From contig NZ_JAHWDF010000008.1 in the NCBI RefSeq assembly GCF_019311235.1, positions 62,001 to 126,000 on the forward strand: a stretch of DNA of 64,000 nucleotides, given 5' to 3'. A program made the position numbers and the translations under genes. Positions 1 through 8,843 of this stretch are shown here, in pieces; the first letter of the stretch is position 1; each line of letters opens with the position of its first letter. This DNA is from Mesonia aestuariivivens. Its GTDB lineage: Bacteria; Bacteroidota; Bacteroidia; Flavobacteriales; Flavobacteriaceae. The notes under the pieces are model-generated. The model worked only from the letters and a program-made list of their open reading frames with translations. It made no database searches and had not been told where the DNA came from.

Positions 1-2
1 AT

Positions 3-56
3 TTCAGCTTCGATTTTGAAGATTTGCATTTTTATAAAAATGAAACTGAAGATTAA
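3..56 (+). CDS. 3' end of an upstream gene (partial)
   Basis: One forward frame is open from the window edge to a TAA at 54-56. It encodes an acidic, aromatic tail of 17 residues ending in NETED. The bidirectional terminator that follows fits a gene ending here. The fragment is too short to identify, and another forward frame is also open to a TAA at 61-63, so the reading frame itself is a guess based on composition. Confidence 0.35.
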   Translation, partial: FSFDFEDLHFYKNETED

Positions 57-78
57 AATTTAATTCAATTAAAATCAT

Positions 79-113
79 AAAAAAAGGCTTCGAATCAACG
101 AAGCCTTTTTTTA
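79..113. terminator. Bidirectional intrinsic terminator
   Basis: A perfect stem (AAGGCTTCG / CGAAGCCTT, loop AATCAA) is flanked by an A-run on the left and a T-run on the right. It lies between the end of a rightward reading frame and the 3' end of the leftward aminopeptidase gene, so it can serve both. Confidence 0.85.
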
Positions 114-132
114 ATTTATATTTTCTTACCAA

Positions 133-1425
133 TTAAGAATTCATTAAATCTTCAATTTCATCTGCTTCAATAGGAATGTTTTTCATTAAGTTGATTGGCT
201 CTCCATTTTCTTGAATCACTAAATCATCTTCAAGACGAATACCAAAACCTTCTTCTGGTAAATAAACTCCAGGTTCTACGGTAAACACCATATTGGCTTT
301 CATAGGTTCGTGCAACAATCCGTAATCATGAGTATCTAAACCTATATTGTGAGAAGTACCGTGCATAAAATATTTCTTATAAGCTGGCCAGTCTGGATTT
401 TCATTTTGCACATCTGCTTTATCTAAAATACCTAATTCTAAAAATGCTGATGTTGCCATTTTACCAACTTCTTTATGGTAAGCTGCCCAATCTGTACCTG
501 GCACTAACATCTTAGAAGCTTCTTTCTTAATGTGATTTATTTTATTATAAACCTCTTTTTGACGCTTAGTAAATTTACCACTTACCGGAATAGTTCTAGA
601 CATATCGCTTGAATAATTAGCATATTCTGCCCCTACATCTAATAAAATTAATTCGCCCTCTTTACATTGTGCTTTGTTTTCAATATAGTGTAGAACGTTT
701 GCATTGTTTCCAGAAGCAACAATTGGTGTATAAGCAAAACCACGAGAGCGATTGCGTAAAAATTCGTGCATAAACTCTGCTTCAATTTCATACTCCCAAA
801 CGCCAGGTTTCACAAAATTTAAAATTCTTCTGAATCCCTTTTCTGTAATATTGCAAGCCTGCTGCATCACATCAAGCTCTAAGTGATCTTTAACAGAGCG
901 TAAGCGCTGTAAAATAGGGTTACTCTTTGCCACCGAATGTGCTGGATAACTCTCTAACAGCCATTTATTAAAACGTGCCTCACGAGTTTCTGTTTCTACA
1001 TTAGCGCGATAATGCTCGTTAGTGTTGATGTAAACCGTTTCACTTTGGGCCATTAATTCATGAAGAACTTTATGAAAGTCTTTTAACCAATAGACTGTTT
1101 TTACTCCTGAAGTTTTAAAAGCTTTTTCTTTGGTTAACTTCTCACCTTCCCAAACCGCAATATGTTCGTTAGTTTCGGTTAAGAAAAGGATTTCACGATG
1201 CTTCTCGTGAGGAGCATCAGGAAATAACACCAACACACTTTCTTCTTGATCTACCCCACTTAGGTAATAAATATTTCTATCTTGTTGAAAAGGAATGGTA
1301 CTATCGGCACCGATAGGATAGGTGTCGTTAGAATTAAATACCGCTAAACTCTTAGGCTTCATTTGCGCCATAAAATTTTTACGGTTTTTTATAAACAAAT
1401 CTGAATTTATAGGTTGATATCTCAT
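133..1425 (-). CDS. pepP: Xaa-Pro aminopeptidase (aminopeptidase P, M24B)
   Basis: Cytoplasmic dinuclear-metal peptidase that removes the N-terminal residue before a proline. The 430-residue protein has the two-domain aminopeptidase P layout: an N-terminal creatinase-like domain (about 1-175) and a C-terminal pita-bread domain. The five metal ligands of the M24 family are visible: Asp in LLDVGAEY (about 262), Asp in SSDMSRT (about 273), His in HGTSHNIG (about 358), Glu in VEPGVY (about 383) and Glu in IRLEDDL (about 397). Length is normal for the family. It is a single gene with its own terminator, divergent from sdhC. The ATG at 1425 lies just behind a TAAATTTG promoter element, which supports this start. 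Confidence 0.93.
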   Translation of the reverse strand: MRYQPINSDLFIKNRKNFMAQMKPKSLAVFNSNDTYPIGADSTIPFQQDRNIYYLSGVDQEESVLVLFPDAPHEKHREILFLTETNEHIAVWEGEKLTKEKAFKTSGVKTVYWLKDFHKVLHELMAQSETVYINTNEHYRANVETETREARFNKWLLESYPAHSVAKSNPILQRLRSVKDHLELDVMQQACNITEKGFRRILNFVKPGVWEYEIEAEFMHEFLRNRSRGFAYTPIVASGNNANVLHYIENKAQCKEGELILLDVGAEYANYSSDMSRTIPVSGKFTKRQKEVYNKINHIKKEASKMLVPGTDWAAYHKEVGKMATSAFLELGILDKADVQNENPDWPAYKKYFMHGTSHNIGLDTHDYGLLHEPMKANMVFTVEPGVYLPEEGFGIRLEDDLVIQENGEPINLMKNIPIEADEIEDLMNS

Positions 1426-1441
1426 AAAAATTGAATTTTTC

Positions 1442-1449
1442 CAAATTTA
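1442..1449 (-). promoter_or_regulatory. -7 promoter element for pepP
   Basis: Reads TAAATTTG on the minus strand, an exact match to the Bacteroidota -7 consensus TAnnTTTG. It would give a leader of roughly 10-15 nt before the ATG at 1425. No good TTTG -33 box is seen at the usual spacing; only a weak ATTG at 1464-1467. Confidence 0.4.
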
Positions 1450-1631
1450 AGAAAGCCTAAGCACAATCTTCCGCTAAGCCGAAAAAAATTAACTGTCTAA
1501 TAAAAGCATAAGCTGATTATAAAAGAACTAAAAAAATTATAATCTTATGCTATATAATTTCAATCGATTACACTTAAACTAAAACGATATAGCTTATACT
1601 AATTCTAAATAAGGAGAAACGATTGTGAAAG

Positions 1632-1663
1632 TTTGTTCATAACCTTTTTGAAGCGTATTTTTG
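1632..1663 (+). promoter_or_regulatory. Promoter of the sdhCAB operon
   Basis: TTTG at 1632-1635 and TATTTTTG at 1656-1663, separated by 20 nt, match the Bacteroidota sigma-ABfr consensus (TTTG / TAnnTTTG). Transcription would begin near 1668-1670, about 25 nt before the sdhC ATG at 1694. The TTG that would extend the reading frame upstream (1661) lies inside the -7 box, which argues against it as a start. Confidence 0.65.
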
Positions 1664-1693
1664 TATAAAATTTTAAATAAATACTCGAAACCA

Positions 1694-2356
1694 ATGGGTG
1701 GATTAATAAAATCTTCTGTAGCAAAGAAGTTTGCTATGGCTTTATCGGGACTATTTCTTGTTCTTTTCTTAGCACAACACTTTACCATTAATCTTACTTC
1801 TGTAATTGCACCAGATGTATTTAACGAATTGTCCCATTTTATGGGAACCAATTTTTTAGTACAAGCAATCTTACAGCCAGTACTAATTTTTGGAGTGGTT
1901 TTTCACTTCATTATGGGGTTTGTGTTAGAAATTCATAACAGAAAAGCACGTGCCGTAAATTACGTAAATTATAACGGAAGCGCTAACTCAAGCTGGATGT
2001 CTAGAAACATGATTTATTCTGGAGCTGTTATCTTAGCTTTTTTAGCTTTACACTTTTATGATTTTTGGGTGCCAGAATTAATACACAAGTATGTACAATC
2101 TCATCCTGAAGATCCTGCTAGATATTACACAGAAACCGTTGCAAAATTCGAAAGCCCTGTAAGAACAGGATTGTATGTAATTTCATTCATCTTTTTGATG
2201 TTACATTTATTACACGGTTTTGCATCTTCATTTCAATCTGTAGGGTGGAATAACAAATATTCCAAAGGAATTCAAGGCTTTACTAAAGCTTACGCAATTA
2301 TCATTCCTTTAGGATTTATTTTTATTGCTTTATACCACTATATCAATAACCTATAA
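1694..2356 (+). CDS. sdhC: Succinate dehydrogenase cytochrome b subunit (type-B anchor)
   Basis: Membrane anchor of complex II that passes electrons from SdhAB to menaquinone through heme b. The 220-residue protein shows five hydrophobic segments with histidines suited to heme ligation ([33 protein letters not shown]). This is the layout of single-subunit diheme anchors of type-B succinate:quinone oxidoreductases (Bacillus SdhC, Wolinella FrdC), and no separate sdhD follows. The ATG at 1694 (MGGLIKSS) is preferred over the upstream TTG because it matches the usual N-terminus and lies downstream of the promoter. It is the first gene of sdhC-sdhA-sdhB, 14 nt before sdhA. Confidence 0.93.
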   Translation: MGGLIKSSVAKKFAMALSGLFLVLFLAQHFTINLTSVIAPDVFNELSHFMGTNFLVQAILQPVLIFGVVFHFIMGFVLEIHNRKARAVNYVNYNGSANSSWMSRNMIYSGAVILAFLALHFYDFWVPELIHKYVQSHPEDPARYYTETVAKFESPVRTGLYVISFIFLMLHLLHGFASSFQSVGWNNKYSKGIQGFTKAYAIIIPLGFIFIALYHYINNL

Positions 2357-2370
2357 TACGCAGAAAGATT

Positions 2371-4374
2371 ATGTCAGTTTTAGATTCAAATATACCAGAA
2401 GGACCACTTAAAGATAAGTGGACAAAACATAAAAATGATATTAACCTGGTTAACCCGGCCAACAAGCGTAATATAGATGTTATTGTGATTGGTACAGGTT
2501 TAGCCGGTGGAAGTGCTGCGGCAACTTTAGCCGAATTAGGTTATAACGTAAAAACATTTTGTTACCAAGATTCTCCAAGACGTGCTCACTCTATTGCGGC
2601 GCAAGGTGGTATTAATGCTGCCAAAAATTATCAAGGAGATGGTGACTCTAATTATAGACTGTTCTATGATACCGTAAAAGGTGGCGATTACCGTTCTCGT
2701 GAAGCAAACGTTTATCGTTTAGCGGAAGTTTCTGGTAATATTATCGATCAATGTGTAGCACAGGGAGTTCCTTTTGCTCGTGAATACGGTGGTCTTTTAG
2801 ATAACCGTTCTTTTGGAGGAGTATTAGTTTCAAGAACCTTCTACGCAAAAGGACAAACAGGACAACAATTATTATTAGGTGCGTATTCTGCCATGAACCG
2901 CCAAATTAACCGTGGTAAAATACAGTCTTTTAACCGTCACGAAATGATGGATTTAGTACTGGTAGACGGTAAAGCTCGAGGTATTATTGCTAGAAATATG
3001 GTCACCGGAGAAATAGAAAGACATTCAGCACACGCTGTGGTCTTAGCTTCTGGTGGTTATGGTAACGTTTTTTTCTTATCTACAAATGCGATGGGAAGTA
3101 ACGTAATGGCGGCCTGGAGAGCTCACCGTAGAGGTGCTTACTTCGCCAACCCTTGCTATACTCAAATTCACCCAACTTGTATCCCTGTTTCAGGAGATCA
3201 TCAGTCTAAGTTAACCTTAATGTCTGAGTCTCTTCGTAATGATGGACGTATTTGGGTGCCTAAGAAAAAAGAAGATGCAATTGCTATTAGAGAAGGCAAA
3301 AAGAAACCTACCGAGCTTACCGAAGAAGAAAGAGATTATTACTTAGAAAGAAGATATCCTGCGTTTGGTAACTTAGTACCACGAGATGTGGCATCGAGAG
3401 CTGCAAAAGAACGTTGCGATGCTGGTTTTGGTGTGAATAAAACAGGGGAAGCTGTATTTTTAGATTTCGCCAGTGCTATTAAACGCTATGGGAAAGAACA
3501 AGCATTCACATCAGGAAATAAAAATGCTTCAGAAGCAGAAATTATAAAATTAGGAAAAGAGGTTGTCGAGTCTAAATACGGGAACCTTTTTCAAATGTAT
3601 CAAAAAATTGTAGACCAAAATCCTTACGAAACGCCAATGATGATTTATCCAGCGGTTCACTACACAATGGGAGGGCTTTGGGTAGATTATAATTTGCAAA
3701 CTACAATTCCTGGTTGTTATGCAGCAGGAGAAGCTAATTTCTCAGATCACGGTGCAAACAGACTTGGAGCTTCTGCCTTAATGCAAGGTTTAGCTGATGG
3801 TTATTTTGTATTACCATACACTATTGGAGATTACCTTTCTAAAGATATTAGAACTGGTAAAATATCCACAGATACACCAGAATTTGAAGCGGCTGAAAAA
3901 GAAGTAACAGATAGAATTAATAAATTATTAAATGCTGCTGGCAAACATTCTGTAGATTATTACCATAAGAAATTAGGTAAAATCATGTGGAATAAATGTG
4001 GTATGGCTAGAAATGCTCAAGGTTTACAAGAAGCGATTGAAGAAATTAAAGAGCTAAGAGAAGATTTTTGGGCAAATGTGAAAGTTACTGGAGCTACTGA
4101 TGGTAAAAATGCCGAATTAGAAAAAGCAGGACGCGTTGCAGATTTCTTAGAATTAGGAGAATTATTTGCTAAAGATGCCTTACATAGAAATGAATCTTGT
4201 GGGGGTCACTTTAGAGAAGAATACCAAACTGAAGAAGGTGAAGCCTTGAGAGATGATGAGAACTTTAAATATGTAGCCGCTTGGGAGTACAAAGGCAACC
4301 CGAGAGATGCACAATTACATAAAGAAGAGTTAGACTTCAAAAATATTGAATTGAAAACAAGAAGCTATAAATAG
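2371..4374 (+). CDS. sdhA: Succinate dehydrogenase flavoprotein subunit
   Basis: Oxidises succinate to fumarate on a covalently bound FAD and feeds the SdhB iron-sulfur clusters. The 667-residue protein has the FAD-binding Rossmann motif [19 protein letters not shown] (about 40-58), the FAD-attachment histidine in [11 protein letters not shown] (His73), the dicarboxylate-site segments [10 protein letters not shown] and the catalytic-arginine region, and [15 protein letters not shown] near the end of the FAD domain. The C-terminal cap and helical domain are complete. Length fits the Bacteroidota/epsilon type-B family. It is the second gene of the operon, with a 75-nt gap to sdhB that holds a small inverted repeat. 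Confidence 0.97.
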   Translation: MSVLDSNIPEGPLKDKWTKHKNDINLVNPANKRNIDVIVIGTGLAGGSAAATLAELGYNVKTFCYQDSPRRAHSIAAQGGINAAKNYQGDGDSNYRLFYDTVKGGDYRSREANVYRLAEVSGNIIDQCVAQGVPFAREYGGLLDNRSFGGVLVSRTFYAKGQTGQQLLLGAYSAMNRQINRGKIQSFNRHEMMDLVLVDGKARGIIARNMVTGEIERHSAHAVVLASGGYGNVFFLSTNAMGSNVMAAWRAHRRGAYFANPCYTQIHPTCIPVSGDHQSKLTLMSESLRNDGRIWVPKKKEDAIAIREGKKKPTELTEEERDYYLERRYPAFGNLVPRDVASRAAKERCDAGFGVNKTGEAVFLDFASAIKRYGKEQAFTSGNKNASEAEIIKLGKEVVESKYGNLFQMYQKIVDQNPYETPMMIYPAVHYTMGGLWVDYNLQTTIPGCYAAGEANFSDHGANRLGASALMQGLADGYFVLPYTIGDYLSKDIRTGKISTDTPEFEAAEKEVTDRINKLLNAAGKHSVDYYHKKLGKIMWNKCGMARNAQGLQEAIEEIKELREDFWANVKVTGATDGKNAELEKAGRVADFLELGELFAKDALHRNESCGGHFREEYQTEEGEALRDDENFKYVAAWEYKGNPRDAQLHKEELDFKNIELKTRSYK

Positions 4375-4380
4375 ATGCCG

Positions 4381-4430
4381 GTATTGAGCTATGAGGTGTT
4401 ACAATTTAGCGACTCAGTACTCAATACTCA
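4381..4430. repeat. Inverted repeat in the sdhA-sdhB gap
   Basis: GTATTGAG at 4381-4388 pairs with CTCAATAC at 4420-4427, followed by a second partial copy (CTCAATACT). The 8-bp stem has a loop of about 31 nt with further short complementarity. It lies between two genes of one operon and has no T-run, so it is more likely a dispersed repeat or an mRNA-stability element than a terminator. Confidence 0.4.
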
Positions 4431-4449
4431 ATACTAAAATCTAAAAAAT

Positions 4450-5196
4450 ATGAAACTTACACTTAAAATATGGCGTCAAGAAAACGCTAACGTAAAAGGA
4501 AAGATGGTAACCTATCCTATTGATGGAATTGAAGGTGATATGTCTTTTCTTGAGATGTTAGACGTTTTAAATGAAGAATTGATTAATAAAGGAGACCAGC
4601 CCGTAGAATTTGATCACGATTGTCGTGAAGGTATTTGTGGGGCTTGTTCTTTACAAATAAATGGCGAACCACACGGTCCAGACAAATTGGTAACGACTTG
4701 CCAATTACACATGCGTTCTTTTAAAGATGGAGACACCATCGTTATAGAGCCGTTTAGAGCAAAAGCATTTCCTGTAGTTAAAGATTTAATTGTAGATAGA
4801 GGTTCTTTTGATCGTATTCAGCAAGCTGGTGGTTATGTTTCTGTGAATACTTCAGGAAATACAATTGATGCAAACAGCATTCCTGTAAACAAACATGATG
4901 CAGACGATTCTTTTGCAGCAGCAACTTGCATTGGTTGCGGGGCCTGTGTAGCTGCATGTAAAAATGCTAGTGCAATGTTATTTACTTCTGCAAAAGTATC
5001 ACAATATGCATTATTACCGCAAGGACAAGTAGAAGCTACAGAGCGTGTGCAAAATATGGTGAGACAAATGGACATAGAAGGTTTTGGTAACTGTAGTAAT
5101 ACTGGAGCTTGCGAAATTGAATGTCCTAAAGGAATTTCTCTAGAGAATATTGCTAGAATGAATCGTGAATATATGAGCGCTACATCTAAAGGATAA
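4450..5196 (+). CDS. sdhB: Succinate dehydrogenase iron-sulfur subunit
   Basis: Carries the three iron-sulfur clusters that link the SdhA flavin to the SdhC hemes. The N-terminal plant-ferredoxin domain has the [2Fe-2S] ligands in CREGICGAC (Cys58, 63, 66) and in TTCQLHM (Cys84). The C-terminal domain has [11 protein letters not shown] (Cys160, 163, 166, 170) and [14 protein letters not shown] (about Cys215, 221, 225), providing the [4Fe-4S] and [3Fe-4S] sites. The 248 residues are the usual length. It is the last gene of the sdh operon and is followed by a terminator. Confidence 0.97.
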   Translation: MKLTLKIWRQENANVKGKMVTYPIDGIEGDMSFLEMLDVLNEELINKGDQPVEFDHDCREGICGACSLQINGEPHGPDKLVTTCQLHMRSFKDGDTIVIEPFRAKAFPVVKDLIVDRGSFDRIQQAGGYVSVNTSGNTIDANSIPVNKHDADDSFAAATCIGCGACVAACKNASAMLFTSAKVSQYALLPQGQVEATERVQNMVRQMDIEGFGNCSNTGACEIECPKGISLENIARMNREYMSATSKG

Positions 5197-5215
5197 AACT
5201 TATTATAGTAAAAAT

Positions 5216-5254
5216 AAAAATCCCAATTTCAATAAAATGAATTTGGGATTTTTT
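5216..5254 (+). terminator. Terminator after sdhB
   Basis: TCCCAATTTC and GAATTTGGGA form a 10-bp stem with one mismatch and a short AT loop, flanked by A- and T-runs. It lies 20 nt after the sdhB stop. Confidence 0.8.
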
Positions 5255-5351
5255 GTTTAAAAACAAAAAAGGTAAGCTACTCACCTACCTTTTAAGACAA
5301 AACAAAAAATATAACTTTAGAAATAATTTTAAAAAGTTAACTTATATAAAA

Positions 5352-5810
5352 TTAATTAAGATGAATTACTAACTCGATTGTATTTCCCTTTAAAAAAGTC
5401 AATTCGACTGGGTATGTTGCATTTTGCCAAGATCTAGTAATTATATTTCCATGGAAAAGATCTAATAAATCATTCAAACTAAATTTATTTCTAGAAAAAT
5501 CATCTTTACCATATAAATCACACAGTTTATCCATAAGTGTTTTCAGATTAAACAATACTGATTTACACTTAGTTTGCTTTAAATAAATTTTAGTTTGATG
5601 AGTAACCTCTAATTTTTGTATTTCAATTTTATCAAAAACAAATACTTCCTTTTCCTTTTGCTTAAATAAAACTCTTTTCACCTCATCGTCAAAAATCTCT
5701 CGATCCAAAAGATTAAGCGCTCTATTTATATTATTTAAATCAATATTTAACACATCAAAAATAGTTTCACTTTCAGACATCATCGAAGGGTTTAATAATA
5801 AAGAATTCAT
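5352..5810 (-). CDS. Hypothetical protein, 152 aa
   Basis: I do not recognise this protein. It has 152 residues, no signal peptide or membrane segment, and is rich in Lys, Leu, Asp and Phe. It looks like a soluble mixed alpha/beta cytoplasmic protein: an acidic helical first part, a charged middle (KQKEKEVFVFDKIEIQKLE) and a hydrophobic beta-rich end (VELTFLKGNTIELVIHLN). It starts with ATG at 5810 and is divergent from the next gene, sharing a 174-nt AT-rich region with it. No neighbour suggests a role. A lineage-specific gene is likely. Confidence 0.6.
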   Translation of the reverse strand: MNSLLLNPSMMSESETIFDVLNIDLNNINRALNLLDREIFDDEVKRVLFKQKEKEVFVFDKIEIQKLEVTHQTKIYLKQTKCKSVLFNLKTLMDKLCDLYGKDDFSRNKFSLNDLLDLFHGNIITRSWQNATYPVELTFLKGNTIELVIHLN

Positions 5811-5984
5811 AATTATAAGGTTTAATTGAACAACAATGTAAAGTAAATAAGAATTGAAGGCTATACACTCAGTATAACTTCCCGTTTTATAAAATAGGTG
5901 ATAATACTTATGATAAATAGGTGGTAGAATATGTTAATAGTACCTAAAATAATTTACCTTTATCTTTCAAAAAAATCTTTAGTT

Positions 5985-6689
5985 ATGGATAAATTAGACG
6001 TTATTAAAGCAAATATTCAACGTTGGAATACAATTAGAAATAGTGAAAAATCAATTAATTACTTAACTTCAGGCTGCGGTTTTTCAATTAGCCTGAAAGA
6101 TTTTAATAACTGGAATTATCATAAGCCAGAATTTATTAATTGTTATTTAGCAATTGATGAAAAAGATAAGTTTCAACTTTTTTTAGTAGATAACCTTTCA
6201 GATCAAAAACAAAATTATAGTGACGGGAATCTAATCGTTAAAGATTTTGAAAAGTTTTTTCCTCAAAATCCTAAAAGCAATGGTCATTTGATAAATGCTA
6301 GTTTAACAACAAATGAAGGAGACCAACGCATCACTACATGGACATTATGTGCCAAAGATTGGGTTGCTCACAAACAAGCCCTAAGAAACAATAAACAGAC
6401 CATAACTCAAGGAGAAATGGTGCAGGTATTCACCATTCCATTTTCAGATTTAAAAGACTTATTTAGTGATAAAAGTACAGAAAGCTTAAAAGCTACTTTT
6501 GCCCTTAAACCTTTTGAAAGTGAAGAAATAAAAAGTTATGAACTTGAAATTATTTTGGCTAAAACAGAAATTGAAAACAAATCACTTACTGAGGTAAGTT
6601 TAGTTAGAGAAACTTTTGCTGATATGTCAATAGGGTATCCTCCAAACAAGATATCTAAAAATAAATTTAACCTTCTTAGCAGAAATTAA
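5985..6689 (+). CDS. Hypothetical protein, 234 aa
   Basis: Not recognised. The ATG at 5985 (MDKLDVIKANIQRWN) gives 234 residues; the longer frame starting at 5931 adds a stretch that looks non-coding (MLIVPKIIYLYLS) and is less likely. The protein is soluble, has no signal peptide, and contains aromatic-rich segments such as CGFSISLKDFNNWNYH and a Pro-containing end (IGYPPNKISKNKF). Parts read as alternating strands, for example FQLFLVDNLSD and YELEIILAKTEIE, so a small beta-sandwich or alpha/beta fold is possible. It stands alone and is followed by its own terminator. Confidence 0.65.
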   Translation: MDKLDVIKANIQRWNTIRNSEKSINYLTSGCGFSISLKDFNNWNYHKPEFINCYLAIDEKDKFQLFLVDNLSDQKQNYSDGNLIVKDFEKFFPQNPKSNGHLINASLTTNEGDQRITTWTLCAKDWVAHKQALRNNKQTITQGEMVQVFTIPFSDLKDLFSDKSTESLKATFALKPFESEEIKSYELEIILAKTEIENKSLTEVSLVRETFADMSIGYPPNKISKNKFNLLSRN

Positions 6690-6733
6690 AATACTAGACA
6701 CAATTAATCTTCAATAAAAACTATCACTTCAAA

Positions 6734-6774
6734 AGCAGTCGAGAATTATTCATATTAAAATAAGCTCGACTGCT
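6734..6774 (+). terminator. Terminator-like stem-loop
   Basis: AGCAGTCGAG (6734-6743) and CTCGACTGCT (6765-6774) form a perfect 10-bp stem with a 21-nt AT-rich loop. It lies 45 nt after the stop at 6689 and is preceded by AAA and followed by ATTTAT. The long loop and short T-run make it less typical than the other terminators here. Confidence 0.6.
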
Positions 6775-6842
6775 ATTTATCTGGAATTTCAACTCTTACA
6801 ACAGAAAAAAAAGGTAACAATCAAATACATAAGATTTTAGTT

Positions 6843-7472
6843 TTGAACAATATAGACATCTACTTGTCAGTTTTTGACCCTGTTTTTAATTCGACTTTAT
6901 TAATAGCGGGGCTTCTATTTTTATATAACTACAAAAAGTATCCTATTGGATATTATTTTTTAGCGACTTTTAGCTTACAAATGATTTCTAAAATTTTTAA
7001 GTACTTAGATTTTCCTACCAATCTTTACCTCTTTTCTATTTCTTATTATTTTAATTTTTTATTTCTCTGTTTTTATTTCTTTAAATACATTTTCAATATA
7101 AAAAAAACTCATTACTACCTCTTGCTAGTAATAGGTAGCCTACCTATGATCGTAAAACTTTTTGATTGGAATAATATTAAAAACTTCGAAGCTTATGATT
7201 GGATTATTTATGACACTTTTATTCTAATTTTCACCTTAGTTGCTATTTTAAAATTAGTACAGCAAATTAAAATTAATAAATATCATTTATTTATCTGTTT
7301 TGGCGTTTTAGCCTTTTTTGGGTTAGATTTCTCAGTTGCTTTCACCATGAATTATATTGTTAATGGCGCTTATAAAATAGTATCTTGGGTTTACCTATTA
7401 CGTTCTATTGTATTATTGTTTTATTTTCTAACATTAAGTATTTGTACATGGAAAATTTTGAAGAAGGCCTAG
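6843..7472 (+). CDS. Multi-pass membrane protein, putative sensor partner
   Basis: A 209-residue, strongly hydrophobic protein with about six or seven membrane segments joined by short loops rich in Lys, Tyr and Asn. The only sensible start is the TTG at 6843; the first in-frame Met is near residue 47, inside a membrane segment, and no upstream ATG exists in frame. Its 3' end overlaps the histidine-kinase gene by 25 nt, so the two are translationally coupled. I do not recognise the family. The inference is that it supplies the membrane sensing part for the kinase, which itself has one membrane segment. Confidence 0.7.
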   Translation: MNNIDIYLSVFDPVFNSTLLIAGLLFLYNYKKYPIGYYFLATFSLQMISKIFKYLDFPTNLYLFSISYYFNFLFLCFYFFKYIFNIKKTHYYLLLVIGSLPMIVKLFDWNNIKNFEAYDWIIYDTFILIFTLVAILKLVQQIKINKYHLFICFGVLAFFGLDFSVAFTMNYIVNGAYKIVSWVYLLRSIVLLFYFLTLSICTWKILKKA

Positions 7473-8182
7473 CTCCCCTAAAATGGATTATAGGAAACTT
7501 AATCCTCTTTTTTGGGTTACTCGTTTTTATAGCCCTATTAGTTCGCAAATACGTACAGCGCATCAAAAGAGAATCAGAATTAGAGGTACATTATCAAGAA
7601 GCATTATTAAACACGAGTATTGAAATTCAAGAACGGGAACGTACACGCATAGCTTCAGAAGTTCATGATAACCTTATAGCTCAACTATATCAGGTAAAGC
7701 TTTTAAATAATGAAAAAGAATTAGGTAGTTACATCACTAAAAGCATACAAACGGCAAGAAACATTTCTCATGAGCTTTCACCACCACTTATTGATAATCA
7801 AACCTTAGAAGAAACGTTTGAAGGGTTTTTATATCCTTTAAAAAAAGAATACAAATACCATTTTTATCACAAAAATCAAGAAGGAATTATTTTTGATAAT
7901 ACCGTTAAATTGCACCTATTTAGAATTTTTCAAGAGATTATTACTAATATTCAGAAGCATGCAAAAACTAATCGCTTTAATGTTTCTTTAAAGATAAATT
8001 TGAATTATGTACTATTAGTTGTTGAAGATTTTGGTGTAGGATTTCAACCTGAACAAATTAAAAATGGCTTAGGCTCTAAAAATATAGAGCTACGTGCCAA
8101 GCAGATTCACGCTCAATACAAGTTTAAAGCCAACCAACCTAAAGGATCTAAATTTATTTTAGCTTATGACTACACTACCTAA
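7448..8182 (+). CDS. Sensor histidine kinase (HisKA_3, NarX/DesK type)
   Basis: A 244-residue kinase with one N-terminal membrane helix (about 11-32), a coiled region, the dimerisation/phosphoacceptor motif ERERTRIASEVHDNL with His73, then an HATPase_c domain: N-box EIITNIQKHAKTN, G1 VVEDFGVGF, and G2-like NGLGSKNIELRAKQI. The EVHDN pattern and adjacent LuxR-type regulator place it in the HPK7/HisKA_3 class. There is no periplasmic domain, so input probably comes from the preceding membrane protein or from the bilayer. The ATG at 7448 is preferred; the frame extends upstream only inside the preceding gene. It overlaps the regulator gene by 17 nt. Confidence 0.92.
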   Translation: MENFEEGLAPLKWIIGNLILFFGLLVFIALLVRKYVQRIKRESELEVHYQEALLNTSIEIQERERTRIASEVHDNLIAQLYQVKLLNNEKELGSYITKSIQTARNISHELSPPLIDNQTLEETFEGFLYPLKKEYKYHFYHKNQEGIIFDNTVKLHLFRIFQEIITNIQKHAKTNRFNVSLKINLNYVLLVVEDFGVGFQPEQIKNGLGSKNIELRAKQIHAQYKFKANQPKGSKFILAYDYTT

Positions 8183-8843
8183 AACTACCCTAGCCATTTT
8201 AGAAGACGATAAATTAGTCGCCAATTTGTTACGCGATTTTTTAAATGCTGAAGATGAATTTCAGGTAAATTTTATTGGCTATTCATTAAAAGAATTTATT
8301 AAAAAACTAAAGACAGAACCTATTCCTGATGTTATTTTAATGGATTTAAAGTTAAAAGACGGAACAGGTGAAGATTTATTGGTCTATTGCAACGAGAATA
8401 ATATAGAATCTAAAAAAATTATCATTTCTTCACACTATCAACCTATTTATATTGGTTATATGTTTAAACTAGGAGCAAACGCTTTTTTACCCAAAGAAAT
8501 TGAAAAGGATGAACTGATTCCAATCATTAAAAATGTTGCTAAAAACGGACATCATTTTAATGAAGACCAGTTAGAAGTGTTACGCTCACAAATGCAACAA
8601 GCACCACCAAAAGTTCCACTAGGCAATGCTAACGATTTAAGTAGTAGAGAAATAGATGTCCTTAAACTTTTATGCAATCAACTTACTGCTAAAGAAATTG
8701 CTGAAAAGTTATTTTTAAGCAAAAAAACCGTAGAATCTCACAAGAGTAATTTGCTACAAAAAACAGGCGCAAAAAATATTGCTGGGCTCATTATTTTTGC
8801 CGCAAAAAACAAACTCATTAAAATTGACGATATTTCTATTTAA
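8166..8843 (+). CDS. Response regulator, NarL/FixJ-LuxR family
   Basis: DNA-binding partner of the kinase encoded just upstream. The receiver domain (1-125) has the acidic pair in ILEDDK, the phospho-acceptor Asp60 in LMDLKLKDG, the switch Ser/Thr in IIISSH and Lys110 in FLPKEI. A LuxR-type helix-turn-helix follows (about 157-215): LSSREIDVLKLL, then the recognition helix KKTVESHKSNLL. The ATG at 8166 overlaps the kinase gene by 17 nt, so translation is coupled. Its 3' end overlaps the convergent dehydrogenase gene by 8 nt. Targets cannot be read from the sequence. Confidence 0.95.
   Translation: MTTLPKTTLAILEDDKLVANLLRDFLNAEDEFQVNFIGYSLKEFIKKLKTEPIPDVILMDLKLKDGTGEDLLVYCNENNIESKKIIISSHYQPIYIGYMFKLGANAFLPKEIEKDELIPIIKNVAKNGHHFNEDQLEVLRSQMQQAPPKVPLGNANDLSSREIDVLKLLCNQLTAKEIAEKLFLSKKTVESHKSNLLQKTGAKNIAGLIIFAAKNKLIKIDDISI

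Noticed and set aside
1594-1851. Minus-strand 85-residue frame overlapping sdhC
   Set aside because: Overlaps both the sdh promoter and the sdhC coding region, and shows no domain.
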